Assembly (NCBI RefSeq): GCF_017744675.1
Contig: NZ_JAGIAV010000004.1
Coordinates: 296,567 to 360,566 of the forward strand
DNA from: Flavobacterium sp.
GTDB lineage: Bacteria > Bacteroidota > Bacteroidia > Flavobacteriales > Flavobacteriaceae
Length of the DNA stretch: 64,000 bases
Direction: 5' to 3'
Shown here: positions 54,479-64,000 of the stretch, piece by piece
Position numbering within the stretch: position 1 is the first letter of the stretch
Layout of the letters: each line of letters starts with the position of its first letter
Notes under the pieces: generated by a model
What the model was told of the DNA's origin: nothing
What the model saw: the letters and a program-made list of their open reading frames with translations, nothing else
Database searches by the model: none
Program-made: the position numbers and the translations under genes

Positions 54479-54622
54479 TTTTAACACATAGAAACATAGT
54501 TTTTTATGTTGAAAAGAGAGAGAGTAAAAGAAACAAGTTTCCACACATAGCTGAACTATGTGCATTGATGCAAGTGAAGCGCCTTTACGCACAAAGCAAA
54601 ACTATGTTTCTATGTGTTAAAA
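54479..54622 (+). repeat. Large inverted repeat between the spike and PAAR genes
   Basis: Perfect 25-bp arms (54479-54503 and 54598-54622; TAACACATAGAAACATAG and its complement) enclose 94 nt. Inside is a smaller hairpin CACATAG/CTATGTG (54544-54562) reusing part of the arm sequence. The element has no ORF. It could be a MITE-like or dispersed Flavobacterium repeat, or an intra-operon structure that lowers expression of the PAAR and baseplate genes relative to the spike. Confidence 0.75.
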
Positions 54623-54655
54623 TTAAATTACGCCTAATTTTTTAAAATTATAATT

Positions 54656-54946
54656 ATGGGAGCACCAGCCGCAAGAATTAACGATATGCATGTTTGTCCA
54701 ATGGTAACAGGAACCGTTCCTCATGTTGGCGGACCAATATTACCGCCCGGCTCGCCTACAGTACTCATTGGCGGGCAACCAGCAGCCTGCATGGGAGATA
54801 TGATCGTTTGTACAGGTCCGCCAGATAGCATTATAGCAGGATCAAGCACTGTACTCATTGGAGGAAAACCAGCCGCAAGAATGGGAGATTCAACTGCTCA
54901 TGGCGGTACCATTGTAATAGGATGCCCAACGGTTTTAATAGGTTAA
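54656..54946 (+). CDS. PAAR-domain spike-tip protein (Pvc10-like)
   Basis: This 96-aa protein is a PAAR domain: three PTVLIGG-type turns with ILPPGSPTVLIGGQPAACMGD and AGSSTVLIGGKPAARMGD, and GGTIVIGCPTVLIG at the end. PAAR proteins sharpen the spike and can carry effectors. It is short, with no C-terminal extension, so it is not an effector fusion. The gp25 gene starts 3 nt later. Confidence 0.92.
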   Translation: MGAPAARINDMHVCPMVTGTVPHVGGPILPPGSPTVLIGGQPAACMGDMIVCTGPPDSIIAGSSTVLIGGKPAARMGDSTAHGGTIVIGCPTVLIG

Positions 54947-54949
54947 GTT

Positions 54950-55360
54950 ATGGAAAATCAAGAAGCTTTTTTAGGTACTGGATGGAGTTTTCCGCCAGAG
55001 TTTAAAAAGAACAATAGAGCGGTTGTAATGACGTCTGATGAGGCCGACATTAAAAGCAGCTTGGAGATATTGCTTTCTACCAAAATTGGAGAACGCATTA
55101 TGCTGCCCCGATACGGATGCAATATGGACGAATTACTTTTTGAAACATTAGACAGAACGCTAAAAACCTATGTTACAGAACTCATCAAAACGGCCATTTT
55201 ATATTATGAACCGCGAATTGATGTAGAAAAAATCGACATAACCCAAAGCGACGATTTAGAAGGAGAATTTTTAGTCATAATCGACTATAGAATAAGAAGC
55301 ACAAACTCAAGAAGCAATCTTGTTTATCCGTTTTATAAAGAAGAAGGAACTAATATTTAA
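54950..55360 (+). CDS. gp25-like baseplate wedge protein (Pvc9-like)
   Basis: This 136-aa protein has the gp25/W lysozyme-like fold: GTGWSFPPEFK, the SLEILLSTKIGERIMLPRYGCN signature and a C-terminal VIIDYRIRSTNSRSNLVYPF. It helps join wedge and sheath. It lacks an obvious catalytic pair for lysozyme activity, as is usual in eCIS. Confidence 0.9.
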   Translation: MENQEAFLGTGWSFPPEFKKNNRAVVMTSDEADIKSSLEILLSTKIGERIMLPRYGCNMDELLFETLDRTLKTYVTELIKTAILYYEPRIDVEKIDITQSDDLEGEFLVIIDYRIRSTNSRSNLVYPFYKEEGTNI

Positions 55361-55371
55361 AGTTTAAAGCT

Positions 55372-58300
55372 ATGAGCACCAGCAGTCAAATAGACAATGT
55401 TATTTTTAAAAGAAATGGAGTCAATCAAGAGGAACGCTTTAGTGACGCACTAGAGCCAAGCAACTTGAAACTTCATGATTTTACTATTGAAGACTGGGTG
55501 TTATTTGCTTATAATTTGGCGAAACAAGTCAACTTTTTCGACATTAGTAACGATAAAAAACCAGAAGGAGATTGGCAGGAATTTTTTAGCTATTTCGGTT
55601 TTTCAATAAAGGATCACCCAGATGGCATTCCAAAAAGAACAGATGCAGAATATGCAGTTTTAAAAGACAGCATCACCAAAACTTTATCTGCAGCCAATAT
55701 AAATCAAGACCTTACTCCTCACCTAACCTTGTTTGTATGTTTCTTGAAGCTATTGGAATTATCTCAAAACAAGCTTAATCTAATTACCAAAAAGCATTTA
55801 GATTTTTTCTACAAAGACATATTGCAGATCGAAAAACTTCCTGCAAAAGCAGATAAAGTCAATATCATATTTGAACTGGCAAAAAAAGTTGCCGAAGAAA
55901 AAATTGCAGCAAATACCGAATTGGATGCAGGAAAAGATCCTGATGGCAAAAAATTAATATACAAAACTACAGAAGAATTTATTGCCAATAAAGCCCACAT
56001 CGCTTACTTAAAAAGTGTTTATAATGATGTTGATCGCGGCGAAATAAAGTACAGTGAAATTGCAAATTCTCTGGACGGAAAAGGCGAACCTTTGAAAGAA
56101 GATGCCCCTTATTGGTTTCCTTTTGGATATACTTCCAATGAAAGCAAGTATCCAGCATTAAACGATGCCAAAGTAGGTTTTGCGATAGCATCAGAATTAT
56201 TTAATCTTAAAGAAGGAGATCGAAATATTGACATCACAATTAATTTTAATGAACCCTTAAGTTTCCCAGCTTCATCATTTACTGTAGATGATCTTTTGGA
56301 AAACATTAGCATTTTATATAGCGGAAAAAAAGGATGGATTGGAAATTTTAAACCCAGCAAAGACGTTGCTTTTAAGAATGGAAATCAATCTTCGAGCATT
56401 GGCGGCAATCAATTAAGATTGGTTTTTCAAATACCAAAAGACAATCCTGCCATTACGGCTTACGATCAGAAAATTTTAGGAGAACATTTTTCGACAGAAC
56501 TTCCTGTCATTCGATTTCTAATCCATACGCAAGAAAAAAAAGGACACGCTCTGTTTAGAAGTTTAGTCACCAAAACAATAGCGAGCATTACTGCAAAAGT
56601 TGAAGTTAATGATGTGAAATCTTTACTATTAGAAAGCGACACAGGTTTGCTTAATGCAACAAAACCTTTTTATCCTTTTACAACACAGCCAGAAAAAAAC
56701 AGTTCTTTTATAATCAACTATCCTGAAATCTTTTCTAAAAAATGGACAGATGCATATATCAATATAAAGTGGAAAAACACTCCTTTATCATTTGTAACGC
56801 ATTATGCCGCCTATAAAAATAGTTTCCTTGAAACCATTAGCAAACAGAGTTTCATTGATGCCATTTTCGTCAAGGATACCGTTAAAAAAATAATGAATGC
56901 CAACCAGCCTGAAGATGGAATTGCAAAAAAAAGCAACTCAGAAATAAAAGTTCCTGTAGAAATTAATGATGCAATAGAAGCTGTTGAAGAAACACCTGAA
57001 TCACCTGAAATAGACCCAGACGGTGGAATTGTTACTGGAGATGACTATTTTACAGCAACAGTATCCGTTTTAAACAAAGAAGTTTGGAAAGATCAACCGG
57101 AAGATGTCGAGCTATTTACTGATTCTGATAAAGACAACGTATTTGAATCTAACATCAATGTAAAAGGCAACTTTGATATTGGCAAAAGCGGCCCTATTCG
57201 ATTAACATTAAATAAGTCATTTTTACATTCATTATATCCCAAAATATATACTTTGGCAATAATAAATGTGACTGACGAACCAACAACGCCAATTCCAAAC
57301 GAACCTTACACGCCTCTTGTAGAAAGCATAAGCCTGAATTATTCAGCAGAAGAAAGTATAGATTTTACAGTTTCGGCTTACGAATCTAACCGAATAAAAT
57401 TGTTTCATGAAGCTCCTTTTGGCCAGCGAGAAGAACATTCTTATTTGAAACAGCAAGCCATTGATAAAGAAATTTTAGATGCTGGCACTCCAATTAGCAA
57501 TTGTCTGGTTTCGGATTATTGTCATGGAGGCGAGTTTTATGTAGGTCTTCAGGATGCCGAAATATTGCAGCAAATTTCATTATTATTTCAAATATTGGAA
57601 GGAAGTGAAAACACAAGCGTACCTACTTTTACAGGAAAACAAAAAGTTGAATGGTACATTTTATGCAACAATTATTGGAAAAATCTGGATAAGGACATTT
57701 TAGCTAATGGTATTGATAATTTTCTAAAATCGGGCATCGTAAAATTTAGCATTCCAAAACAGGCATCTCATGACAATACACTGTTTCCAGCCAATACCAT
57801 TTGGATAAGAGCAAAAATGCACAAACACTATGATGCGGTTTGCAAAGTTATCGATGTGAAAACCCAAGTGGTAACTGCCCAGTTTTTTGATAACCAAAAC
57901 AATCTAGCCCATTTAGACAGTACATTACCTGCCAAAACGATCTCTAAATTAATTACTAGAGTTCCGCAAATTAAGAGCGTCGAACAGCCTTTTAATTCGT
58001 TTGATGGAAAGCCATTAGAATCAGATCCTTCTTATTATCTCCGCGTAAGCGAACGCCTGCGCCACAAAAACAGAGCGATCACGCTTTGGGATTACGAGCA
58101 TCTTATTTTACAGGAATTTCCAAATGTTTTTAGAGTAAAATGCCTTAACCATACTTTTATTTCGGGCACAGAAACCTCTTTTTTAGCTCCAGGAAAAGTC
58201 ACACTGGTAGTAATTCCAGACATCGTAGACAAAAATGTATTTGACATTTATGAGCCAAGAGTAAGCACTGCTGCTTTGAACAGCATAGAAAGTTTTATTA

Positions 58301-58785
58301 ATTCTAAAAATTCAATGCAAGTTTCGGCCAAAGTAATCAATCCTGATTATGAAAAAGTGATTATAAAATTGGATGTGAAGTTTTATCCGCAATACGATGA
58401 GAATTTTTATAAAAAACAACTCAACGAAGATCTTATCAAATTTTTATCGCCTTGGGCATTTGACACCTCGAAGCAAATCATATTCGGAGTTGAACTGCAA
58501 CGGAGCATTGTGATAGAATATATAGAAAATCTATACTATGTCGATTTTTTATCTCAGCTTGAGATGGCAATCTATATCGATAAAAAAACCAATAAAGATG
58601 AGCCCAAACCATTAGAAGATACACAAAACAACAAGGATAATATTCATCTTTTAGATTTTCAAACAACGCTTTCACCATCAAGTCCAAAAAATATTTTAGT
58701 CTCTGTTAAAAACCACATTGTCAGTACCAACATCATAACTTGTAAACCAACAGTCAAAGAAGAACCTGAAAAATGTCGATACTAA
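55372..58785 (+). CDS. Large baseplate protein with gpJ-like C-terminal part (Pvc11-like)
   Basis: This 1137-aa protein has a long N-terminal region without known domain and a baseplate-J-like part at about 875-1080: YYLRVSERLRHKNRAITLWDYEHLILQEFPNVFRVK, then VIPDIVDKNVFDIYEPRVS and INSKNSMQVSAKVINPDYEK. It is the main wedge subunit in PVC-like systems. Its end overlaps the next gene by 13 nt. Confidence 0.85.
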   Translation: MSTSSQIDNVIFKRNGVNQEERFSDALEPSNLKLHDFTIEDWVLFAYNLAKQVNFFDISNDKKPEGDWQEFFSYFGFSIKDHPDGIPKRTDAEYAVLKDSITKTLSAANINQDLTPHLTLFVCFLKLLELSQNKLNLITKKHLDFFYKDILQIEKLPAKADKVNIIFELAKKVAEEKIAANTELDAGKDPDGKKLIYKTTEEFIANKAHIAYLKSVYNDVDRGEIKYSEIANSLDGKGEPLKEDAPYWFPFGYTSNESKYPALNDAKVGFAIASELFNLKEGDRNIDITINFNEPLSFPASSFTVDDLLENISILYSGKKGWIGNFKPSKDVAFKNGNQSSSIGGNQLRLVFQIPKDNPAITAYDQKILGEHFSTELPVIRFLIHTQEKKGHALFRSLVTKTIASITAKVEVNDVKSLLLESDTGLLNATKPFYPFTTQPEKNSSFIINYPEIFSKKWTDAYINIKWKNTPLSFVTHYAAYKNSFLETISKQSFIDAIFVKDTVKKIMNANQPEDGIAKKSNSEIKVPVEINDAIEAVEETPESPEIDPDGGIVTGDDYFTATVSVLNKEVWKDQPEDVELFTDSDKDNVFESNINVKGNFDIGKSGPIRLTLNKSFLHSLYPKIYTLAIINVTDEPTTPIPNEPYTPLVESISLNYSAEESIDFTVSAYESNRIKLFHEAPFGQREEHSYLKQQAIDKEILDAGTPISNCLVSDYCHGGEFYVGLQDAEILQQISLLFQILEGSENTSVPTFTGKQKVEWYILCNNYWKNLDKDILANGIDNFLKSGIVKFSIPKQASHDNTLFPANTIWIRAKMHKHYDAVCKVIDVKTQVVTAQFFDNQNNLAHLDSTLPAKTISKLITRVPQIKSVEQPFNSFDGKPLESDPSYYLRVSERLRHKNRAITLWDYEHLILQEFPNVFRVKCLNHTFISGTETSFLAPGKVTLVVIPDIVDKNVFDIYEPRVSTAALNSIESFINSKNSMQVSAKVINPDYEKVIIKLDVKFYPQYDENFYKKQLNEDLIKFLSPWAFDTSKQIIFGVELQRSIVIEYIENLYYVDFLSQLEMAIYIDKKTNKDEPKPLEDTQNNKDNIHLLDFQTTLSPSSPKNILVSVKNHIVSTNIITCKPTVKEEPEKCRY

Positions 58786-61475
58786 ACCAACATATAGCCA
58801 TTCCTAAAAAATCAGCATCTGAGGACGATTTGGATTTCTTTTACTTAAGAAAAAAAGGAATTGAATACATCGAGTCTTTTGGAAGCAAATTTTGGACAGA
58901 CTTTAACGAGCATGATCCCGGTGTAACTATGCTCGAGATGCTTTGTTATGCCATTTCAGATCTTGGCATGAGACTTAATTTGCCTATAGAAAACATCTTA
59001 GAATCAAATGACATTAATAAGAGCATTCCAAAGCAGTTTTTTAAAGCTTCAGAAGTATTATCATCAAGTCCAGTTACACAAAATGACTACCGAAAACTTT
59101 TTATAGACATAGATGGAGTTAGAAACTGCTGGTTGGCAAAACATAACAAAAAAGTATATGTAGACTGCAAAAAAAGCAAACTTTCTTATGATAGTAAGGA
59201 TGTTGAAAGTCTGCCCGAAAATTTAAAAAAGTCTTTTGCACTTAATGGCTTATATGATCTTTATGTAGATTTTGAAAGTTCTAAACCTGCAGATATAGCG
59301 ATTGTAAAAGAACAGATTAGAAAGCAGTATCAGGCCAACAGAAATCTTTGTGAAGATCTTGTAGATATCAAAAAAGTGGTTGATTACCCAATAAAAATAT
59401 GTGCTGACATTGAAGTAGATACAGAAGCCGATGAAGAACTGGTTCATGCCAAAGTAATGGATGCTCTAGAAAGTTATTTGTCGACTACAGTCAATTTTTA
59501 TTCTATAAAGCAAATGATGGACAAAGGATATTCTACTTTGGAAATTTTTGATGGTCCGATTTTAGAGCATGGCTTTATTGATACCAAAGAATTGCTAACA
59601 GCCGATTTGAGAAACGAAGTGCGCCTTTCAGATATTATGAGAATAATAATGTCAGTGCCAGATGTATTGCTAATTAAAGATATTTCTTTGGGCAATTGCG
59701 CTGGAGACGATCTCGAAAACAAATGGCTTATCTGCCTTGCAGCCTACCAAAAACCTGTTATTTGCCCTAAAAGTGTTTTCAATTACAATAAAGGATTGTT
59801 GCCGCTAAATATCAATCAGGCGCAGGTAAAAATTTACTCAGACGCTATAAAAGCTGAGAAAGATAAAGCTACAACCAATGCCAGCCAAAATAAAGAATTA
59901 GAAATACCAAATGGCGAATATCTTAATACTGATATTTATACCACGATACAAAATGATTTTCCTGAAACGTATGGAATTGGCGAAGTCGGACTTCCGTCAA
60001 GAGCCTCTGTTGAACGTAAATCGAAGGCGAAACAGCTAAAAGGCTATCTTCTGTTTTTCGATCAAATCTTAGGAAGTTATTTTAAGCAACTGGGACAAGT
60101 AAGCGAATTGCTTTCGGTAAGCGGTAATTTGACCCGAACGCTGTTTACTCAAGTCGTTAAAGACATTGAAGGCGCTAATGACATTGTCAACGGATATGAT
60201 AATTACACAGATGATTCTATTACAGAACTGCTTTTTGATCAACAGGACAATAATATCGAGCGAAGAAATAAAATTCTAGATCATCTCTTATCTCGTTTTG
60301 CCGAAAACTTTTCAGAATATGTTTTCGTTAACAAGACCATTTATGGCAACACCACAGATCAAGTCGTTTTACGTGACAAAGAAAACTTTCTGAAAGATTA
60401 CAAAGCAGTAAGCAAAGATCGCGGAAATGCTTTTGATTATTACAAACAGCCCATTGCCAATTTATGGAATACCAACAATGTTTCAGGTGCAGAAAAAAGA
60501 ATCTCTAGACTCATTGGTATTAGAAATTACAATCGTAGAAATCTTTCTAACTCGTTTGTCGAAATGTACAATTTTATTGACACAGACAATCAATCTGTTT
60601 ATAGATGGCGTATTGTAGACACTCATGGCGATATTGTACTTTCTTCAACAGCAGAATATTTTGATACATCTGCTGCAAACAAGGAACTGTATTTTGCCGT
60701 ACTGCAAATTATTCAGACTCGAGAATATAAAATAAAAGAAGCTTTTAAAAACGGTACGGTAAAAGATTTATCCATTATCGATAATATTTTAATTCAGCAG
60801 TCAGATGCTGGAAAATATTCGTACGACATTATAAATCCAGCCATTAAAGACAAGAAAAATCCAGATCGCATTATTGCCCGCAGATTTGAGTATTATACTA
60901 ATCTTCCTGATTTAGAGAAATCGATTCTGGATTTAATTCAATTCATGAAAGAAGATTTTACCGAAGAAGGAATGTTTTTGGTCGAGCACATGATGTTGCG
61001 CCCAGATGTAAATCAGATAACGGTAAATCCAGATACTTTCATGCCGATCTGTGCCGATGAGTGCGGCGATTGCGAACCAATAGATCCCTACTCCTATCGT
61101 GTGAGTGTGATATTGCCAGGATACACATTGCGATTTGCCAATACCGATTTTAGAAATTATATAGAAAAAATAATTAAAGAAGAATTGCCTGCTCACGTTC
61201 TGGCAAAAATATGCTGGATTGGATACAGGGAAAAAGATTTAAAAGACCCCGCAGAAAATCAGCTTGTCCAATTTGAAAAAGCGTATAAAGACTACTTAAT
61301 CGCCAAAACCGATTTGAATCAAGAACAGCCAGAACCACAATTAATCAGCTTTATTAAATCATTAACCAGTCTGGACAATGTTTATCCAACAGGACGACTA
61401 TTTGACTGCAGCGATGAAAACGAGCGATTGTCAGATAAAATTATACTAGGAAAAACAAATTTAGGATCACTATAA
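58773..61475 (+). CDS. Second large baseplate protein (Pvc12-like)
   Basis: This 900-aa protein begins near the FNEHDPGVTMLEMLCYAISDLGMR motif, which is typical of gpI/gp6-like wedge proteins, and has a later DQILGSYFKQLGQVSELLSVSG and a C-terminal VEHMMLRPDVNQ with several Cys. It pairs with the preceding gene to form the baseplate wedge. The overlap of 13 nt shows coupling. Confidence 0.82.
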   Translation: MSILNQHIAIPKKSASEDDLDFFYLRKKGIEYIESFGSKFWTDFNEHDPGVTMLEMLCYAISDLGMRLNLPIENILESNDINKSIPKQFFKASEVLSSSPVTQNDYRKLFIDIDGVRNCWLAKHNKKVYVDCKKSKLSYDSKDVESLPENLKKSFALNGLYDLYVDFESSKPADIAIVKEQIRKQYQANRNLCEDLVDIKKVVDYPIKICADIEVDTEADEELVHAKVMDALESYLSTTVNFYSIKQMMDKGYSTLEIFDGPILEHGFIDTKELLTADLRNEVRLSDIMRIIMSVPDVLLIKDISLGNCAGDDLENKWLICLAAYQKPVICPKSVFNYNKGLLPLNINQAQVKIYSDAIKAEKDKATTNASQNKELEIPNGEYLNTDIYTTIQNDFPETYGIGEVGLPSRASVERKSKAKQLKGYLLFFDQILGSYFKQLGQVSELLSVSGNLTRTLFTQVVKDIEGANDIVNGYDNYTDDSITELLFDQQDNNIERRNKILDHLLSRFAENFSEYVFVNKTIYGNTTDQVVLRDKENFLKDYKAVSKDRGNAFDYYKQPIANLWNTNNVSGAEKRISRLIGIRNYNRRNLSNSFVEMYNFIDTDNQSVYRWRIVDTHGDIVLSSTAEYFDTSAANKELYFAVLQIIQTREYKIKEAFKNGTVKDLSIIDNILIQQSDAGKYSYDIINPAIKDKKNPDRIIARRFEYYTNLPDLEKSILDLIQFMKEDFTEEGMFLVEHMMLRPDVNQITVNPDTFMPICADECGDCEPIDPYSYRVSVILPGYTLRFANTDFRNYIEKIIKEELPAHVLAKICWIGYREKDLKDPAENQLVQFEKAYKDYLIAKTDLNQEQPEPQLISFIKSLTSLDNVYPTGRLFDCSDENERLSDKIILGKTNLGSL

Positions 61476-61486
61476 AAACTATTGCC

Positions 61487-64000
61487 ATGTCAGCAAAACT
61501 TTCAACCATAACAACACAATACCGACGATTCACAAAGAATCAGGTACTCACAGAAGGAAACCTTAATGAGGTAGTAGATTTTTTTGACGACCAGGATCGC
61601 CTATCACGCATTTACCTGAGCGGCGTTGGTATAGTTTGCGGATTGTATGCTTCTTATAATGAAGCCCAACAAACCATTTTAATAACACAAGGAACGGGTG
61701 TAACTACCGATGGTGATCTTTTTAAATTATATCAAGCAGATGTATTGGGAAACAAAAAAATTGATTTTGACTCCAAAACCTATACGCACTGTAAAATATA
61801 TGATAATAAAAAAGCGGCTTACAAACCTTTTTTCTATGATGGTGCCAACCAGCAATTGCCACTTTTTGAACTCTTGACAGAAGAACAGCAAAAAAAAGAA
61901 AAGGATCCTAATTTTGCTTTAGCGCAATTTACAACCAATACAAAATTTGACTTTAAAGATGCCGTAATCTTATTGTATCTGGAGTCTTATGAAAAAGAGT
62001 CTGACCTATGCGTGAGTCTTTCATGTGACAATCAAGGATTGGAAATTGTGGGCAATTATAAAGCTTTAATTGTCAGCAAAACTGTTGCCACACAAATAAT
62101 GAGCCATGACAGCATGATTGGCAAAATCAATTATGCTAATTTATACCATAAATTACCCGATCTAAAATCAAACAGAATTGTATTAAAAGCAGAAGACTTT
62201 GCCCATCTTGAAGCCATAAAACAAACTTTTACCAAAGGGATTTTCAAAAACAATGTAGTTAAAAATTTGCAAGAAGGCTACAATCAGCTGCTTACAGGCT
62301 TAAACATGCCGATCGTTTTAGATGCTATTCAGAAAAAAATAACCGAATTATTTAATTTTGAAGGAGATCCTGTACTTCCTTCAGATTTCCAATACCGATA
62401 TGATCTGCTTAACGATCTTGTAGACACCTACAACGAAACCAGAGCACTTTTACTTACTATAGAAGACACCTATTGTTCGCCTGATATTAATGCTTTTCCA
62501 AAACATCTAATGCTAGGCGAGCTCATAAAAACGGAACCTTGTTTTGAATTCCGACATGCCTTTTACAAATCGCCTTTGCTTTCAGGAGAAAATCTTGCTC
62601 CTTGCAACGATTGTCTAGCTGAAGATAAAGATTCTGAAGAAAAAGACAAAACAGCTGAAGAAAAAGACAAAACAGCAGATGAAGTAAAAGTTTGCTACGG
62701 CGAGGACACCGACAAGCAAAAAATGTATAGTCTTATTCTGCGAAGCGCCCAATTATTAGAAAACTACAACCCCGTATATGATTTTATAAAAATTACACCC
62801 TCTTTGCAACTAGGAAAATTGGGCAAAAAAGCCATTCCTTTTTACAATGATGTAAACGATTCGCTTATTAAGGCATGGGATTTTGACAAAACTATTTTAG
62901 GATTGCAAAAAAACAATGTGAGTTACCATGATGATTTATTGAATACCAAAAATCCGCTAAAAATACATCTTGATAGCGATTTTTATAGAATTGAAGGCCA
63001 TCACGGACGCAATTACAAAGAAGCATTAAAAACCATCCAGCAAATTAGATTAGAAAACGGGCTCGGATTTAATATCATGATCTTAGCAGTAAACGCTAAC
63101 GAATTGGATAAAACAATTCAAAATTTCACCAAATATTACCTTAATAAAAACCACGGTTACGAGCACAAAGCGGGCGTCGCTCCTGGAGGAACATTTATCA
63201 TGATTTATCTGGAAGAAAAAGCGCCGTATTACTACTATTACAACACTCGCAAACCATCTTTAACAGGCGATTTTGAAAAATTTACAGAAGGAATTCCGAT
63301 TATAAATCCAATTGTGGCCGATTTTGCGTTGCCTTATTTATGTTGCGATGAAAACAACATAGACCTTAGTTTGCCTGTAGATAAAATTTGTTTCGACAGC
63401 AAAACGCTTCCTCTGCCTTTTAAAGTATCTCCATCTGGAGGTTTTGTTAAAGCCAATGTTAGACCAGATCAAAACGGAGGCATAAAAGTAAATGAATATG
63501 GAGCGCTTGTTTTTGATCCAAATTTGGTCAGCAAAGAGCTGATCGGTGAGCCTATAACCTTTACAGTTAATAATTTTGACACTAATTGTAAGATAACCAT
63601 TTTTGAAAAACCAAAATTCGATTTTGTCGCAACTCCTATAAAACCTGGAATTAGCGAAACCGAAGTTACTTTTACCATCAGTGGAGAAAATATCGAAGGA
63701 AATAAGTTTACTTGGGATTTTGGAGACAAAACCGATTGGGTTACAGATGATAAAACCGAAATAACACATATCTACAAGTATAATAGCGAATCGCAAAAGA
63801 AATTCACATTTGATGTTACCCTTTATGCAGACAATGGGAACTGTGATTTTAAAGTAACACATCCGGTGAGCTTTGAAATTTCAGATCCAAAAGTACTGGT
63901 TGACGGTAAATTAGTAAACAAAATATCTTTTTGCCGAAACGATAAACCTGTAGAGCTTACTCTAGAACCTAATATTAAAGGGGCACAAATTTTAGGAGAA
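61487..64000 (+). CDS. Very large eCIS protein with a PKD-like domain (truncated by the window end)
   Basis: An open frame starts at ATG 61487 and runs 838 codons to the window edge with no stop; the ORF is therefore at least that long. The N-terminus reads MSAKLSTITTQYRRFTKNQV. The middle has a low-complexity acidic repeat EEKDKTAEEKDKTADE (about 382-400). A PKD-like beta-sandwich is near residues 725-800, with FTWDFGDKTDWV. Similar proteins follow baseplate genes in Bacteroidota eCIS loci; I infer a structural or fibre-type part, perhaps for target binding. Confidence 0.75.
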   Translation, partial: MSAKLSTITTQYRRFTKNQVLTEGNLNEVVDFFDDQDRLSRIYLSGVGIVCGLYASYNEAQQTILITQGTGVTTDGDLFKLYQADVLGNKKIDFDSKTYTHCKIYDNKKAAYKPFFYDGANQQLPLFELLTEEQQKKEKDPNFALAQFTTNTKFDFKDAVILLYLESYEKESDLCVSLSCDNQGLEIVGNYKALIVSKTVATQIMSHDSMIGKINYANLYHKLPDLKSNRIVLKAEDFAHLEAIKQTFTKGIFKNNVVKNLQEGYNQLLTGLNMPIVLDAIQKKITELFNFEGDPVLPSDFQYRYDLLNDLVDTYNETRALLLTIEDTYCSPDINAFPKHLMLGELIKTEPCFEFRHAFYKSPLLSGENLAPCNDCLAEDKDSEEKDKTAEEKDKTADEVKVCYGEDTDKQKMYSLILRSAQLLENYNPVYDFIKITPSLQLGKLGKKAIPFYNDVNDSLIKAWDFDKTILGLQKNNVSYHDDLLNTKNPLKIHLDSDFYRIEGHHGRNYKEALKTIQQIRLENGLGFNIMILAVNANELDKTIQNFTKYYLNKNHGYEHKAGVAPGGTFIMIYLEEKAPYYYYYNTRKPSLTGDFEKFTEGIPIINPIVADFALPYLCCDENNIDLSLPVDKICFDSKTLPLPFKVSPSGGFVKANVRPDQNGGIKVNEYGALVFDPNLVSKELIGEPITFTVNNFDTNCKITIFEKPKFDFVATPIKPGISETEVTFTISGENIEGNKFTWDFGDKTDWVTDDKTEITHIYKYNSESQKKFTFDVTLYADNGNCDFKVTHPVSFEISDPKVLVDGKLVNKISFCRNDKPVELTLEPNIKGAQILGE

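Noticed and set aside
47391-64000. Prophage or type VI secretion system instead of eCIS
   Set aside because: DUF4255, DUF5908, LysM hub, PAAR and the order of genes match eCIS; no capsid, terminase, lysis or TssJLM genes are present in the visible part.
1-64000. CRISPR array, tRNA or rRNA genes
   Set aside because: No regularly spaced repeats, cloverleaf-like sequences or rRNA segments were recognised by eye.

Overview
The window looks like chromosomal DNA of a Flavobacterium-like Bacteroidota bacterium. The evidence is the AT-rich base composition, a SusC/SusD-type glycan-uptake locus, many lipoproteins, starts without Shine-Dalgarno sequences, and promoters that fit the Bacteroidota pattern (TAnnTTTG-like -7 box, TTG/TTTG about 17-20 nt upstream). 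No rRNA, tRNA, CRISPR array or classical IS element was recognised. All calls come from reading the sequence; no database search was possible.

Layout. (1) 1-2640: a truncated CDP-alcohol phosphatidyltransferase, a PhyH-type dioxygenase preceded by a 30-codon leader ORF ending in eight consecutive Cys codons, and a short-chain dehydrogenase. (2) 2767-17766: a fructan (levan/inulin-type) utilisation locus on the minus strand. It holds a hybrid two-component sensor with a periplasmic sugar-binding domain, a sugar-porter MFS, an exo-type GH32, SusC, SusD, a surface binding lipoprotein, a divergent GH32 lipoprotein and fructokinase, closed by a strong terminator. The products would bind and cut fructan at the surface, import it, finish cutting to fructose, carry fructose inward and phosphorylate it. 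(3) 17776-31137: a molybdenum-enzyme region: FdhD, a YdeP-type molybdopterin oxidoreductase, bestrophin, a LETM1-like small protein, DyP peroxidase, a single-chain xanthine dehydrogenase, a c-type cytochrome lipoprotein and XdhC. (4) 31169-35930: SDR, metallo-beta-lactamase-fold, isochorismatase-like and AraC/methyltransferase genes.

(5) 35973-45420: an accessory region of hypothetical, membrane and single-domain genes (GNAT, META, MEDS, DUF3800), a REP-associated Y1 transposase with four scattered copies of its 33-nt palindrome, duplicated terminators, a duplicated permease 3' end and a regulator fragment. (6) 45472-46899: an amino-acid permease. (7) 47391-64000 (continues past the window): an operon for an extracellular contractile injection system (eCIS, Afp/PVC/MAC-like): cap protein, unknown protein, large sheath, two tube proteins, a 54-aa DUF5908 protein, LysM protein, spike, PAAR tip, gp25 wedge, two large baseplate proteins and a giant PKD-containing protein.

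The most interesting items are the eCIS locus with its oversized sheath, unknown second gene and large inverted repeat between spike and PAAR genes; the poly-cysteine leader ORF; the REP/RAYT family, one copy of which encodes the C-terminal tail of XdhC; and the candidate toxin/immunity-like pair at 37131-38776.
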